Below are positions 38,893-39,395 of a stretch of 39,395 bases of DNA, piece after piece. The position numbers and the translations under genes were made by a program. The stretch covers positions 1 through 39,395 of the forward strand of contig NZ_CALCDX010000100.1 of assembly GCF_937900395.1 (NCBI RefSeq), in the 5' to 3' direction. The DNA comes from an uncultured Caulobacter sp. Its GTDB lineage: Bacteria > Pseudomonadota > Alphaproteobacteria > Caulobacterales > Caulobacteraceae. The notes under the pieces were generated by a model, which was not told the DNA's origin, did not search any database, and saw nothing but the letters and a program-made list of their open reading frames with translations. How positions within the stretch are numbered: position 1 is the stretch's first letter; each line of letters opens with the position of its first letter.

Positions 38893-39395
38893 TCAGGCGC
38901 TGGCGCGGAGGGGTTCTTCTTCCTCGGCGCCAAGCGATCCGGAGCCGACGTCGAACTGGCCGACCAGCCGCGCCAACTGGTTGGTCTCGTTCTTCAGCGA
39001 GTGGACGGCGGCGGTCGCCTCCTCGACCATCGCCGCGTTCTGTTGCGTGTTCTGGTCGATCTGCGACATGGCGATATTGATCTGCCCCAGGCCCTCCGAC
39101 TGGTCCGCCGCGAGGCTGGCGATGCCGCCCATCAGCCCGTCGATCTCGTCCACCTTTCCGACGATGTCCTGCATGGCGTCGCCCATCTCGCGCACCAGCG
39201 TGACCCCTTCGTCGATCTGCCGCGACGACGCGCTGATCAGGACCTTGATCTCCTTGGCCGCCTCGGCCGAACGCTGGGCCAAGGCCCGCACTTCCTGGGC
39301 GACCACGGCGAAGCCCTTGCCGCTCTCGCCGGCGCGGGCGGCCTCGACCCCGGCGTTCAGCGCCAGGAGGTTGGTCTGGAAGGCGATCTCGTCGA
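38893..39395 (-). CDS. Methyl-accepting chemotaxis protein, C-terminal part (runs off the window)
   Basis: The frame is open to the right edge and encodes the cytoplasmic signalling hairpin of a chemoreceptor. DEIAFQTNLLALNAGVEAARAGESGKGFAVVAQEVRALAQRSAEAAKEIK is the highly conserved tip that binds CheA and CheW. It is followed by the descending helix with methylation-type Gln/Glu pairs (INIAMSQIDQNTQQNAAMVEEATAAV) and a short tail EEEEPLRASA without the CheR-tethering NWETF pentapeptide. The sensor and membrane parts lie beyond the window. It converges with the MocR gene with a gap of about 30 bases. Confidence 0.93.
   Translation of the reverse strand, partial: DEIAFQTNLLALNAGVEAARAGESGKGFAVVAQEVRALAQRSAEAAKEIKVLISASSRQIDEGVTLVREMGDAMQDIVGKVDEIDGLMGGIASLAADQSEGLGQINIAMSQIDQNTQQNAAMVEEATAAVHSLKNETNQLARLVGQFDVGSGSLGAEEEEPLRASA

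Noticed and set aside
1..39395. CRISPR array, tRNA, rRNA, prophage or intact insertion sequence
   Set aside because: No regularly spaced identical repeats, cloverleaf with CCA-type end, ribosomal RNA text, phage structural genes or transposase frames were seen on either strand. The repeated elements are short, palindromic and non-coding.

Overview
The window is high-GC alphaproteobacterial DNA with strong GC3 bias. Its centre is a complete pilA-cpaABCDEFGH locus in the order known from Caulobacter, with CtrA-like TTAA-N7-TTAA boxes and intergenic palindromic repeats of a Caulobacter type. A Caulobacter chromosome is the best reading; the species cannot be fixed from this text alone.

Layout. 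Positions 1-780 are a patchwork: short pieces of a UvrD-like helicase, a 3-hydroxyisobutyrate-dehydrogenase-like protein, an NAD-glutamate dehydrogenase and a short-chain dehydrogenase, joined where the proteins resemble one another. Positions 917-8824 hold ordinary accessory and housekeeping genes: DUF1003, DUF3147, a GlxA-type regulator divergent from an isonitrile-hydratase-like DJ-1/PfpI protein, a DOPA-dioxygenase-like enzyme, an acyltransferase, a tyrosine phosphatase and an MFS transporter. pabB-pabC follow (8980-11072).

The tad/Flp pilus region is 11069-23710. A leftward unit encodes two TadE-like pseudopilins and a stand-alone CpaC-N-terminal-like protein. Rightward come pilA, a second unlabelled 57-residue pilin paralogue (13365-13538) with its own CtrA-like box and terminator, then cpaA, then cpaB-cpaH behind a triple CtrA half-site array. 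An EF-hand protein and a TadD-like TPR protein close the locus. CpaA processes pilins, CpaC is the outer-membrane secretin, CpaB and CpaD are its periplasmic and lipoprotein partners, CpaE places the machine at the pole, CpaF is the motor and CpaG/CpaH form the inner-membrane platform.

The rest is metabolic. It holds an M17 aminopeptidase coupled to an NlpC/P60 hydrolase, cycM, kdsB-pheA, a MAPEG protein, and a leftward nadA-nadB-nadC unit for de novo NAD synthesis with two in-phase palindromic operators. It ends with a large TonB-dependent receptor, a LysE exporter divergent from a MocR regulator, and the 3' part of a chemotaxis receptor running off the edge.

At least eight intergenic elements of about 110-145 bp, each with inverted hairpin-forming ends, are scattered through the window; one separates cpaG from cpaH. 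I saw no rRNA, tRNA, CRISPR array, intact insertion sequence or prophage. No wholly new multi-gene system is evident. The best candidates for something undescribed are the second pilin, the scrambled left end and the NAD operator pair.
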